Shown here one piece after another: positions 13,355-24,279 of a stretch of 64,000 bases of DNA. The notes below the pieces were generated by a model. It searched no databases. It was not told where the DNA came from and was given only the letters and a program-made list of their open reading frames with translations. The DNA is taken from NCBI GenBank assembly GCA_004154925.1, contig QJNS01000137.1, positions 62,001-126,000 on the forward strand, in the 5' to 3' direction. The DNA comes from Monosporascus cannonballus. Taxonomy: Eukaryota > Ascomycota > Sordariomycetes > Xylariales. How positions within the stretch are numbered: position 1 is the stretch's first letter; every line of letters begins with the position of its first letter. The translations under genes and the position numbers were made by a program.

Positions 13355-13697
13355 TTTAGGAATTCGGAATTGTTCAACTCCGGAAAAATAGATCTATCCC
13401 TATTCGAGGTGGCGAAGATAACAAAAGAATTCATAAAACTTTTAAAAGTTTTCCAAAGTCTTCCAAAAGCTTTCTATTTGATTAATAATGGAAAATACTG
13501 ATTAATAATGGAATAATAAAGCTTAATAAGCCATTCTTCACATATATATATAGTCCTAAATTTCCCCAGCTATTATTAGGCTTTTATAGAAAAAATAAAA
13601 ATAACTCTATCTTCTGTAACACACCTTAAGTCTTCCCTGAACGTTTTCCCATACAAATCTTTGCAGGGTAGCCTCACCTTCTGTCTCAATTCTTAGA
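13355..13697 (+). repeat. 3' LTR of the copia element
   Basis: 343 bp, beginning TTTAGGAATT (TCTAGG with one transition) and ending AATTCTTAGA, followed at once by the right target duplication TGCCG (13698-13702). Confidence 0.9.
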
Positions 13698-13702
13698 TGC
13701 CG

Positions 13703-15390
13703 CAACTCACCATCTAAGTGCACATGCAAGGACTAGTCGGGAAGTCCGGGACTGCAAAAGGATATAATAACACCGTGTTCCACGACAGATAGCCACCTTC
13801 GACATAAGAGACTAGGGTTATGATGTCTTAGGGTTAGCAACTTGTGGCTATTCGCGAAACTTGTTAACCAAAGTAGAAGTAATTGGAGTAGAAGAGAGGC
13901 AATAGAGTCTCTGCTTAGTCCTCTAACGTAATCACCCTTTAAGTTAACTTACGATTAGCCGTATAATTATGCAACTCTCACAGGATTCTTAGGCGGTTCT
14001 TTGGCAGGTCTGTCTGCGCGTACATGTCGAAAGCTCATCAACCCCTGTCACCATAGGCGATATAAAGCGGCAAGCGGGAGCATTTGCGTTGTAGATAACT
14101 GTGTTACTTCACGTATTCTATTACGGTCCGTCTTATGAACGAAAACGGCCTCACTAAACCCGTCCTGTTGTCAGGTGGTGTTAAGATGTGGAATGAGCTG
14201 CGCTCCTTTTTTAAACATTCTCCGCCACGACACCTTACCTAAAGTCGAAGCAATACCCAATCCCGTGGAACTATCCACGGCCAATGCTACTTTGTTTGAT
14301 AACGCAGTATCTATTTAGTATATTTCTACCACTCTAGCTACAGGGAGTCCCCATTCCCACAGCTCGAACTTCATATGCAATAGGAGGAAGTCATGTTCAA
14401 CGAGGATTGTATAGAATACTCGTTACGTAGCGAGGCATGAGTCAAATTCGAATGATCAAATTCGAACAGAGGCTGTGCTAGCGAGCGGTGAGCCGGGAGA
14501 TATCCTTCTAATGCCATTACTGTGGCCAGATATACCTTTATAGACATAAACTCTGAATTCTGACTAAACCCGACAGATTTCTAACCCCTTTTCTAACCCC
14601 TTTCCCTACAATCACGCTATCATCCACTCCATAGGGTACGGTACGGTTGTTCCTCTGGTAAATGACTTAGTTATATAATACCGTTAAAGTAAGGCTTTCC
14701 CGAAACTTGAAATCTACAAAATGCATTATTAGCTGCGTATATTCAATTCTACGCGTGCTTTGGTACACTACGGATTAAGCCGTTAAAGTTACTGGAGGCT
14801 TAGCCCTATCCCCCCAAGCATGTTTCTGGTATCGGTCGAGCTTTTCTTCGACGTTACGGACATTCTCAGCGCACTCCCCATCCGGCGAATATTTCTCTTA
14901 ATAACTCCCAGCAGTTTCTTTCCCGGAGTTCAAAAAGTAATTATCCTAATGTCACACTTACTAAGGAGCAGATACACAGCTATTGAGGGTATATTGACTT
15001 GTAGGAAGCTAGGAAGCGGTGATCCCACTTGGTGTGGGTGATCCACTGATATAGGGCTTAGGAAAGGAACAACAATCACCCGAAGACCCAGCTAGGGGTG
15101 CCCTTTTCCATGACACCTAAACAGCATATAGCCCACATATTTTGTTATGTTACAGATGTGGCTGGGTCACATAGAACAGTTGACCACATAGGACGTGTAG
15201 GTTGGAGCAGTTAAGAAGTGTTCCAATTACAATTAAATTATATTCAGGCGTTGGATTCTAGAGATCTATTTGATAAAACCTGTAGCATTTGGACTGTATG
15301 ACATGCTACTTAGGAAAACCACCCAAGTTGGCAATGTCTATTAACCACCATAATACTTGTCAGTGGTCAACGGGTACTTTTCTCCTAACG
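13703..15390. other. Intergenic/degenerate region
   Basis: No supportable gene. It includes a 73-codon open frame at 14820-15041 of no recognisable family, and an 11-bp direct repeat (TCAAATTCGAA) near 14442-14467. Composition is moderate, without complete CpA/TpG loss. Confidence 0.4.
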
Positions 15391-15394
15391 ACCG

Positions 15395-15800
15395 TCCGCT
15401 GTCCCATCTACACTTTGGCTTGCTTGACCTGGTGGCAATTGGCGACCAGGGCCTGTTTGTAAAAGAGATCAACGAGATCAGTTGTCCATTGACGACAACC
15501 ACTTCCGGCCTCGGCGAACTCGTGGCGATGCCCCTCCCGCATCGACAATGACGTCGAGGACACCATCGACGGTAGAAGTTGCGACGTCAACGTCTAGTTT
15601 GGAAATGCGCTCGGCCTGTGGCGGGGCCTCGAAGTCCTGCAGACCAACTATAATACTCCCCTTGCTACCTCCTGGGATGACGGTTCCCCTCCACCCGCTC
15701 GGTACAGCATCAAGCAAGATCAATCGCCCGTTACCGACCTGTATGTAGAAACACCAGTGGTATCCGCCTTGGGGTAAGAGCTCATGGCCAACTATCGTCT
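15395..15800 (-). pseudogene. DUF7770-like protein relic
   Basis: Minus-strand frames resemble the small fungal DUF7770 family. The central part (HWCFYIQVGNGR, then GGSKGSIIVGLQDFEAP) is in one frame at about 15480-15775. The C-terminal part (GCRQWTTDLVDLFYKQALV, then QVKQAKV) is in another frame at 15408-15520. The two overlap around 15480-15590, implying a frameshift. No intact start or full-length frame remains. The family match is from remembered motif layout and is only moderately secure. The family has no assigned biochemical role that I can state. Confidence 0.45.
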
Positions 15801-16199
15801 GGCCCGGCCTGTGGCAACTTCGGCCGCAGTGATTGGATAAAGAGTCTTAGACTTTGCATCTTATCCCTTAATAGCTGCACAATAATCATGTGTTTATCTG
15901 ACACGTCTTAACCATGAATACCCCAAGAATTTTCAGTTAGCCAGCATCGTCCTCACACTTACCACTGCGTCTTCCTCATGCCTCTCGACAATGTGCGTAA
16001 TCTTGAATGATAACACCCGACGGCTTCAGCTCGGACGCTACAGATCCCTTGCAAGTAGATAGAGGATCATAGCAAGGGGCAGTTCCGAAGATCAAGGACG
16101 AATTCCTGGCTCTGGAGCACGTCCTGTAGTAAGGCTGGGTTTATTTCCTGACTATCGGCAGTTTCCAGACGGCCTGGGAAAAACTTATACTTCCCCCCT

Positions 16200-17240
16200 G
16201 AAAGCTACTTTCGCGCTAGCGACGTCGTCTTCGAAATCGGGAGTCGGATATGCGGTGTCGCTCCAACCTCGGTAGCTCTCATCATCGGGTGTGCTATCGG
16301 AGGACTTGGCGCCGCCGGTGTAAGTGATGTCAATTTGAGGACCCCCTTATCCAAGGGGCTGCTACCAAAGATTCCTGGGACTTCCACTGCTGGCAGGAGA
16401 GCATCTGCTGACCCTATATGCCGCAGTAGGCACCGGCGCCTATTCCATGATCGCGCTAGTCGCGGAGCCGAAGAAAAATAAGCACTGTTTTTATATCAAC
16501 CTACCAATCGGCGGCGTGTCATGCCTCATTCTCCTTCTCTTCTTCCAGGCATTGCCGTCCGCGAAACTCACACAAGCCCCATTTTCGGAAAACATACTGT
16601 AGATGGATCTCGTAGGCACTATGATTATTATCGGGGACGCGATATATTACATTCTCGCCCTGCGGCATGGCGACCAGACATACCCCTGAAACTGGGGGTA
16701 CCGTCACCGGTATTCTTGTCGCATTCATGGTACTCGTGTTGATTTGTTTCCTACCTGGCAGTACTTCAAGGCGAGAAGTGCTATGATACCTTTCCGCACC
16801 TTCAAGTTTTGTACCGTCTGAGTCAACGCCTTTACACCTGTTTTTTTCTTCTGCTCATATTTCACCATTATGTCCTATCTGCCCTTTTATTTGCAAGGCA
16901 TCACTGGACTAACCACCACCGAGTCTGGCGCACGGAACCTACCCCTGAGTCCCATGGTCAGCGTTTTGGCTATTCTCTCTGGAGATATCATCTTGAAGAC
17001 TGGTATCGCGACTCCGGTCTCTGTAGTGGAGCCCGCTGTCTTAATCGTATCGTGGGTCTCCTGTACAAATTGGATATTAGATCGAATTCCGGCAAATGGA
17101 TCGGATACCAGCTCCTTTACGGATTCGGAGTGGGCATCGCGTTTCAGGTGTCTGTAATTGCCGATAAGGACCATTCGGATGCCAAAAACATCTCGTCTGT
17201 GACCGCCATCATCCGGAATCCGATCACTCCACCGCCAGAG
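16200..17240 (+). pseudogene. MFS drug/toxin-efflux transporter relic (DHA14-like)
   Basis: Plus-strand sequence retains hallmark pieces of a 14-TM DHA-type major facilitator, in family order but in several frames. These are FEIGSRICGVAP and ALIIGCAIGGLGAAG (about 16230-16320, TM2-TM4 region), HCFYINLPIGGVSCLILLLF (about 16483-16542, after TM5), a mid-loop with MDLVGTMIIIG (about 16602), MSYLPFYLQGITGLT followed by GARNLPLSP (about 16870-16950), and a later GYQLLYGFGVGIAFQVSVIA (about 17104-17163). In-frame stops and frame changes separate the pieces, and the N-terminal region is absent. In life such proteins export drugs, toxins or secondary metabolites with proton antiport. This copy is dead. 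Confidence 0.8.
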
Positions 17241-17421
17241 CTACCAACAATAGATAAAAATTTACAGAATTAAAATATAACTTATTTTAACCGCTTCTGT
17301 AAGTTGCCAATCTTCTGCTGTGGGGAAGGAGACGAAAGCCTACAGCAGTTTGACATTAAGAAGTTCTTCAATCAATCGAAGGCGCCTTCTTCTCTCGGCC
17401 TCACAAGCTGCCTTCGTCAAC

Positions 17422-17640
17422 TGTGAGACCCTGCATCACATACAGAAGCATATAACTGAAGAAAAGGTGTATTAAAGGTTGCATGACCTCTAGAAGGTCC
17501 TCTGTAAAAGGTGAAGGTGGTGAACCCTTCTTAAATACATATAAAAACAGTGGTACCCAAGAGATAATGATACCGGATTAGCCGAAGCAATTTCCACTAG
17601 CTTGTTAGCTAACTAAGCCATGGCGTTGCTAGGTTCAACA
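17422..17640 (+). repeat. Solo LTR (family B) with TSD
   Basis: 219 bp from TGTGAGACC to GGTTCAACA, flanked by the perfect 5-bp duplication TCAAC (17417-17421 and 17641-17645). It is related to the inverted copy at 41402-41609, sharing a run of over 70 near-identical bases that includes CAGAAGCATATAACTGAAGA. It is not heavily RIPed. It lies just downstream of the MFS relic. Confidence 0.85.
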
Positions 17641-17861
17641 TCAACCGACTTATCAAACACTGCGTGTAACAGTGCCTGATCTCGACTCCCTGTTGGTAGT
17701 AGGCACGGGCGCTACGGACAATTGAAGGGTGTTCCCTGCCAGACAGATCCCCGGGGGTCCTCGTCGCGTATGTGGATGGCACAAAGGCTGCCTTTGCGAG
17801 TGCTGTCGCGGCGGCCGGGCTTTAATTATCGCAGCCTTGTTCAGCAGCTGGGGGCGCCTTA

Positions 17862-18699
17862 AGATGACCCCCCATCCGCGCTCCACCCCCTCAACGCGCC
17901 AGCGTTTTTCCATACAAAATCGCCAAAATCGCTATATTTTCAACAACACTTTAAAATTCGAATACAAATTGTGAAAATAAGCTACCATCGGTATTATTAG
18001 TGGCGTTAAAACCGTTACATAATAAAAATATCTAAAAATTTATTATATGTACATAATCTTTTTAAAAGGTTTATATTTTCGAGAAATTTATTTGTTATAT
18101 AATTTATATATATGTTTAAAAATTAATAACGTTTATAATTTATAAGATATAAAAAAGATATTTTACATATAATTATTATATTATACAAGCTATTAAATGC
18201 TCGTCCTAATTTATTTATATCTTTATTAAATACAAAAATACAATGTAAAAACGAAAAGTGGAGAAAAAATAAAGAACATATTATATGGGAAAAATAATAC
18301 CTTGTGTTTAAATATTAATAATATAATAAATAATAAAGATATAATGCTAATATTATGATAAGTTATAAAGAAATGGAAAAGATTTAATTAATCGAAAAGC
18401 TTATATTTTTATTTATTTCTTTTACGGAATTATATATAAATAAACATACTTTTTCGATCTTAACAATTTGCCATACAATTTGTATGAAAAAATGTTAACG
18501 TTTAATTTTCGTAATTTGGACCTTAATTTAATCGGTATAAATATTAATATTATATAATAAGACTGTACATCATCTTATCTGAAGGCCTTATTTATTATTC
18601 TGTTGGTCGTTTTGTAATATCTATTTTTGTTAATTAATTATAAATATGCAGTTGTGGTGATTTTGTATGGGAAATGGCGGCGCGTTGGGGGGGTCATCT
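17862..18699. mobile_element. TA-flanked terminal-inverted-repeat element (Tc1/mariner-type MITE or remnant)
   Basis: 838 bp flanked by TA dinucleotides (17860-17861 and 18700-18701). Both ends start AGATGACCCCCC and continue into AACGCGCC and CATACAAAATC in inverted orientation, giving a terminal repeat of roughly 40 bp. The left arm carries an extra 18 bp of GC-rich sequence. The interior is very AT-rich with no meaningful open frame. TA target use and TIRs fit Tc1/mariner-type (including Fot/pogo) elements. It could be a non-autonomous MITE or an internally deleted, RIPed copy. Confidence 0.75.
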
Positions 18700-18842
18700 T
18701 AATAGCAAGGCGACGGAGAAGGCCGACAATGCATAAGTCATCCTTAACTTCGACCTCCCGATTCCAAGGCTCGGCAGTTCATCCTCAGCGGCTAGCAGCT
18801 GAATTTCGATTTCATAAATACCAGTATTATGAAAATGGGACT

Positions 18843-19415
18843 TCACATTGACCTCTCCTTGTAGGTCCGTAGCCACATATCGAAATAGACGCGGCGATAC
18901 TGCGCTCGGGCCAGCTGTACGGTGGGCGACTCGAGCCGGCGAAACAGCTCATGATGGTACCTGCTCGCCCGGTCGTTGATATACCTTCCCAGGAGACGAT
19001 AGTCGCTGTAGACTAACGTACGGTAGACAGATCTTCTTGTTCCCCACATTCTGCCGTCATCCACAGCGGGCTTTAGCGGGGTGCCTGTGCGTAGCGTGGA
19101 TTGTCTGGCACACCTCCCGGCAGGCGCCATTCCCTCCAACGATAGCCGGGAGGATCTGACAAAGCCATAGAGTGAAGAGAGCGCGGGAGAAACGAGGGCC
19201 GCTTCGGATCGCAGGAGAGACTTTTGGAAGCCCCACGCTCCGAGCGCCACGCGTGCGTAAGACCCTACAAGATCTCCCGTGGACGTCAGCAGGGATGAAG
19301 ATGAGCGGAGGACCTGCATCTTCCCCCTGTCGAATATGTCTCTAGAGCCGCTGGCTGACGATACCATCCATTCCCGGCTGTGGCGCCGCACCACCAGCGC
19401 AATGCTATCCGGCAC
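18843..19415 (-). CDS. Uncharacterised open frame, doubtful gene
   Basis: 190-codon minus-strand frame without a recognised domain. It is rich in Arg and Ser, with no signal peptide or membrane segment. It overlaps the dispersed repeat at 19010-19095, which argues that at least part of it is repeat-derived. It could also be a truncated gene cut by the inverted-repeat element that ends at 18699. No function is assigned. Confidence 0.2.
   Translation of the reverse strand: MPDSIALVVRRHSREWMVSSASGSRDIFDRGKMQVLRSSSSLLTSTGDLVGSYARVALGAWGFQKSLLRSEAALVSPALSSLYGFVRSSRLSLEGMAPAGRCARQSTLRTGTPLKPAVDDGRMWGTRRSVYRTLVYSDYRLLGRYINDRASRYHHELFRRLESPTVQLARAQYRRVYFDMWLRTYKERSM
19010..19095 (+). repeat. Dispersed repeat copy 1
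   Basis: Contains GTAGACAGATCT, then CTGCCGTCATCCACAGCG, then GGCTTTAGCGGGGTGC. The same order of blocks recurs at 45785-45873 with a few substitutions, so this is a degenerate copy of some repeated element of unknown class. Confidence 0.5.
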
Positions 19416-19635
19416 AGGGGCATAACCCCGTTCGACTATCAGACCACTTTAGATGGCCGTCACCAGCTCGGTCATCCACTATTGTTTTCCCTAATGGCGA
19501 TAAAGACTCATGGTGCCGTAACGTTTGGGAATATCGAGCAATTACAAGAGTGATAGTCTTGGCATTCGTTTTAATACATCGTACATCAGTCGATTACATT
19601 ATCGCCATAGTTCGCAAAGATTTTGTTGCTGCTTG

Positions 19636-19850
19636 TAGGGTGAGAGAATGGGTACTCGTGGGTGACCCACGAATACCCACGCTAAATTTGGGTGACCCGT
19701 GGAAACCCACGTAAAAAAAAAAATACCCACGGGTTACTTATAGGCGTTTTGTTTTTTTTTTAAAAAAAAAAACTCCTGTAGATAACTCGTAAGTATTTTT
19801 TTAAATATTTTAAAATACTTACGGGTTACCTATAGATAAAGAAATAATCT
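19636..19850 (+). repeat. Left end and subterminal repeats of the hAT-like element
   Basis: After the terminal TAGGGTGAGAG come several direct and inverted copies of a CCCACGGGTTACTYRTGGG-like motif, increasingly decayed inward (ACTCGTAAGTATTT, TACTTACGGGTTACC). Such arrays are common transposase-binding subterminal repeats in hAT elements; that role is inference. Confidence 0.65.
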
Positions 19851-20200
19851 GAAATAATCGTATACAAGTAGCAAGTCAAAAATTTTAGGTATACGATAAA
19901 ATAAAAAGAAATAGTTAAATATAGCTAATAACTGAAATTTATTAATAATGTAAAACTTTTGAATATTATAAGTAAACTAACGCTATATTCTGCTTGTACC
20001 AAGCTGTGATGATATGCACAGCTAGTTCTTATAAGGTGGTAGAGTGTTCAAACCCCAAGTATCGTTATTCCGTCGATTTTCTTTTTTCAGGGTACCGCGA
20101 ATCTATTTTTTAGCTGGTTCAATATCTAGCTTTCGAAAACTAGCTTTTAATAATTACATTTAAAACCTTTTTAACGTATTATAATTATTTGTAACGAACC

Positions 20201-20572
20201 TGTTATATATCCACCTGGAGGTAACAATAGAACGAGGAATGATTTAGTGGTCTGTTCGTTAAAGAGATTTAAAGACTTTTCCCTTAATTAGAGAACGGTG
20301 CAGTTGCCTTTTGATTGAAAGCTTAGATTAATAGCTAAAAAGCGAAACTAAGTCGGTGTTATTTATATAAGAATAGATTTATTATATATCCTAATTCCTT
20401 AAAGTAAGTATGTTGTAGATTTATATAATTTATATAATTTAATTAATTTATTAGATCACTTGAATTATAATAATCAGGCCAAAAACCTCCATCTGGAATT
20501 TAGCTATAAGAAGTCCGCGCTAAGCCTTTAAAAATTAGTTCTTTTAAAATAGAAACCCTTGTTCCTGTAATA
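20201..20572 (-). repeat. Gypsy 3' LTR
   Basis: Starts TGTTATATAT and ends CTGTAATA in plus-strand reading. It aligns to 27431-27840 along its length, except for an indel of roughly 38 bp near the start. The polypurine tract lies at 20573-20587. Confidence 0.8.
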
Positions 20573-23500
20573 TTATTTCCCCTTTTTAAGGATTTTTGTC
20601 CTAAAGATAAAAACCGTAGGTAATCCCTTTTTACCTGTTGGAAAAAATCCCGAGAAATTTCCTTATTAATTTCATTATGATAGATCGTATTTAAAAAAAG
20701 CTTCGTTTGAATTAACGCAAAACGCGTAATAATTGTACAAATTTTATCGAAAAATTTAGGTTTAAAGTTATTTCCTGTTCGAATTATATTAGTTTTAAGA
20801 AATTTGATTATTTTTACGTAATTAATATCTTAAGCTGTGGTTATTATATTTGTCGCTAACGTTCGGCTTATAATGTATTAGACATAAACTCTTTAATAAA
20901 AATTAAGGAAGAACCTAAACGTTTGTAAAACAAATAACGCGAAATAAAAAATAAGTTAACAAAGTTTTTTAGTTAATTAAAATATTTATGTTTACAACAA
21001 AATGTCCTGGAAAAAAAGGCTTTTGCCATTTTGAAAAAAGGTTATAAATTAGATTAACTAGAAGAACAGGAAAAATTAGAGAAGAAATAGCGGCGTATGG
21101 AAACGGAATAAGTACGGCTTATTTCCGAGATAAATATTATCGCGAAAATATTTATTTCTTTCGACTAAAACGCCGTAAGGGTTAATTTAAATAGGGGACC
21201 GTTATTGCCTACGACCTTGGCCGTATTGGAAACGGTCGGTCAGAATTCTGCTAGCAAAATATTTCAACCAGATTTATTGCGTTCGTTAAATGGTTAAATA
21301 GTTCCTAAGTATTTTTATATAAGTATTTTTCTGATTTAACTAGGTATTGAATTTTATTTTTAACTATTTTGGAATCCAGTATTTATTCGACTTCGTATTT
21401 GTCAAAATTTTTTAAGTTCCAGGTTTGTTTTTAACGGGGCGTTTTTGGGTGCTGGTTTAAGTAAAGAAATATGGAAAACAAGATATATTTTTATATTTTT
21501 GGATAACAATAATCGGTAATTGATTCTAGAAATAATTTTATTAATTTTAAACGGATTAAAAGTTTTGATATTAAGCTTATCGTTAAGTTTTTTTGTTTTA
21601 ATTTGTGAAATATTCGAAGTTACGTTTTATTTCTGCTATAATAAATAGACCTTGTTTTTCTTTTTTAAAATTGGTCCCGTAATTTTTTTTGTTATAATAA
21701 CAGTTTATTCGTTATTGGAGAAATCGCAATTTGTTCTGAAAACGGGTTTGGATTATTTTAATTTCTGTTGTTAATATTTCTGCTTTTAAGGTAATTATAA
21801 TAATTTTTAGTACTTTATTAAGTTATTTTTTAGGTCGTTCCGTTTTTGTATTATGTTTATACATAGTTATATAAGGAGATATGCTTATATTTTCGTTGAC
21901 AGAAATATTGTAAATAATTTGTGCCAATAGTAAAAGTTTTATCTAATTATCCTGCTAATAATGAACATAATTTCGGAAATATTATTCCAAAGTTTAATTA
22001 AGTCGTTCCGTTTATTTATTCGTTTAAGGATAATATGCTGTCGAAAACTTAAGTTTATTACCGATTTGCTTAAAAAAGTTGGTGCCCAAGTGTGAAATAA
22101 AGAATATATCTTTATCGGAAATGATTTTTTTAGTATCCCGTACTTATCGAGATAATGTTTAATAAAGGTATAAGTTAATTGTTCTACCATCGCGTTTCTT
22201 TTAAAAGGTAAGAAGTATTTATATTTGGTAAGTCTGTTAATAATTACCTATATTCCGTCGTATTCGACTCCAGTGACTGGGTTTTTAAATAAAGGTAAGC
22301 TAGTGATAAAGTCCTAAGTTATGGTGTTCCATACTTTATCAGAAATATTAATAGGTTGTAGTAGCCCGTAAGGCTTATAGCGTACTGTTTTAGTTTTATT
22401 ACAAACGTTATAATCCTTAATTATTTTTTTAATTATACGGCGTAACTCAGAGAAATTATATCGTTTTTGTAACCGTTTGGTAGTTTTAAAAATTCCTTGA
22501 TATTCGTTCAATAAGTTTTTATAGAATTTTTTCACAAATTGTTCCTATTGATCCTTGAGAATATAGATTTTGCCATAGTACAATAATTGATTTTTTTGGC
22601 TATTCCTTTAGCTGCTAGATTTTTTTTTGTTTTTCCATATTGTAAGAATTCCGAAACCGTATCAAAAGTTCAGTGGTTGGTTTTTTTATTATTTTATATA
22701 ACTGTATAGTGTCGTTTTAGTTATACTGTAATATTTGCAAGCTTTTTTTAGGAACTTTAAAGTCGTAATTATTTTTACGATTGAAAACACCCGTTTGGAT
22801 ATTTTTTTCCTTTGATGTAATATATTTTAAAGTTGAATCTTAATAGGAAAATTATTTATTTTTTATGTCGTTTGTTTAGTTCTTGGGTTTTTATAAATCG
22901 AGTAAGGTTTTTGTAATTAAAGTAAATATTAAAAGGCTTTTTTTGTTTTATTAAAAATGGTTTTTATTGTTTTAAAAGCGTTAATAATTACTAATAGTTT
23001 TTTGTCGTAAATCTGGTACTCGAGTTTTGTATCTCGGAGTGTTTTTAAATAATATGTTATTAGGTATTATTTGCCGTTATTTTTTATTGCTTTAGAACTG
23101 CACCTAGGGCGTATTTTAAAATATTTATCTTTAGGCGTTTTCTCTTGTTTAGGTTTGGCATTTTTACGATTAGTTTATTGGTAATTGCTTTTTTTAATTT
23201 TTGAAATGTTTTTTTTTATTTTTCTTAGGAATTCGAATTTTTTTCTTACGTATTCCTTAATAGTAAGTTTTGTTAATAGTTTGATTATATTTCTATATTC
23301 CTTGATTAAATTACGTACATAACCTATAAATTCTAAGATTTATCGGATATTTATAACGTTCGTTTTATTAGAGATAGGTTAATTTTTAATTATTTTTTAA
23401 CTTAAAGCGTTAAATCTGAATTTGGCCGAGAATAAAAATAAATCCTAGAAAATTTAATTTTTGTATGTGTTATACGTTTTTAGCAGAGTTAATTCGGATA

Positions 23501-23577
23501 TTTGCTTTATTTAGAGTTTTAAGTACTTGAGCTATTTGCTTCTTATGCTTTTCCAGGGTTTTGGAATAGATAAGAAT

Positions 23578-23589
23578 GTCGTCAAGGTA
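23578..23589 (-). other. Reverse-transcriptase catalytic YLDD codons
   Basis: The four codons spell the YxDD active-site box of gypsy RT and are intact in this copy. They are followed in the same frame by ILIYSKTLEKHKKQI, a typical gypsy palm continuation. Confidence 0.85.
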
Positions 23590-23830
23590 AACAAATACGA
23601 ATTTGTCCAAAAATTATCGGAACGTAATTATAACCAGGCTTTGAAAAGTGGTAGAGGCGTTAGTAAATCCTATAGGTATTATTCGGTACTTATAAAGTCC
23701 GTATACCGTTCTAAATGCCGTTTTTTATTTTTCTCCTTTAGCTATTTTGATACGGTAATAACTGTTACGAAAATTAAGCGCAGTAAACTATTTAGCTTTG
23801 CTGGCATTTTTCTTCAAGGTATTTATAAAG

Positions 23831-24279
23831 TGTCATGACCCAACGGGCCACGGTCTCCAAAAACGGTCTGCCACGACCCAACCACAAATACGCAGTAAGG
23901 CAAATCACGTAACGGATTACCAACTTATTGGTGGTAAACCAGTAAGCCGGATCACCAACTTACTGGTGGTAAGCTAGTAAGCCGGATTACCAATTCACTA
24001 GTAGTAAGCCAGCAAGTAAGATTATTAACTTATTAGTAGTAAGCCAGTATAACAAAATAAGGATATATACGTTTATTATTTCCGTAATTTAAATAATTTC
24101 AGTTTATAATATTTATTAATATTAATCGTTTACAATATAATATCGTTACTTAAGGCACTTTTGGTATTACGAGACGTAATACATTATTATATTTATTGCT
24201 TAGATTCTCACGATACTCCTGCTAACATAAACCCGTCGACTTAAAGTTTAATAGTTGGTTAAACCGCATAGCCGTCACA
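23831..24279. repeat. Solo LTR (family C) inside the gypsy RT region
   Basis: 449 bp, TGTCATGACC to GCCGTCACA, with a perfect 5-bp target duplication TAAAG (23826-23830 and 24280-24284). It interrupts the gypsy reverse-transcriptase sequence, so it inserted after the gypsy element. It contains a four-unit tandem repeat (23914-24053). Its orientation and superfamily cannot be told from the LTR alone. Confidence 0.85.
23914..24053 (+). repeat. 35-bp tandem repeat, four units
   Basis: Units start at 23914, 23949, 23984 and 24019. Each begins GGATTACCAACTTATTGG or a transition variant and ends in AGTAAGCC-like sequence. Decay increases toward the right, with C-to-T changes dominating. Confidence 0.8.

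Larger units (their letters stand above)
8119..13697 (+). mobile_element. Complete RIP-damaged Ty1/copia LTR retrotransposon
   Basis: A 5,579-bp element bounded by two 343-bp LTRs and a perfect 5-bp target duplication TGCCG (8114-8118 and 13698-13702). Internal landmarks appear in copia order on the plus strand. A decayed gag zinc knuckle lies near 9220-9290 (FYCKSLGYSNKNYYF, where Cys and His have become Tyr). An RT active-site remnant YINNILII sits at about 12138-12165, where copia has YVDDxLI. An RNase H signature SRKLTSGYITYLGN lies at about 12676-12720. All frames are riddled with stops, and the substitutions are of G-to-A/C-to-T type, so it cannot be autonomous. A primer-binding site and a polypurine tract directly abut the LTRs. 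Confidence 0.92.

Noticed and set aside
20035..20100. tRNA-like hairpin near TGATGATATGCACAGC
   Set aside because: A small stem exists but A- and B-box sequences and a cloverleaf could not be found.
23527..23838. 103-codon plus-strand frame in the gypsy element
   Set aside because: It is the antisense of the reverse-transcriptase region; the minus strand carries YLDDILIYS.
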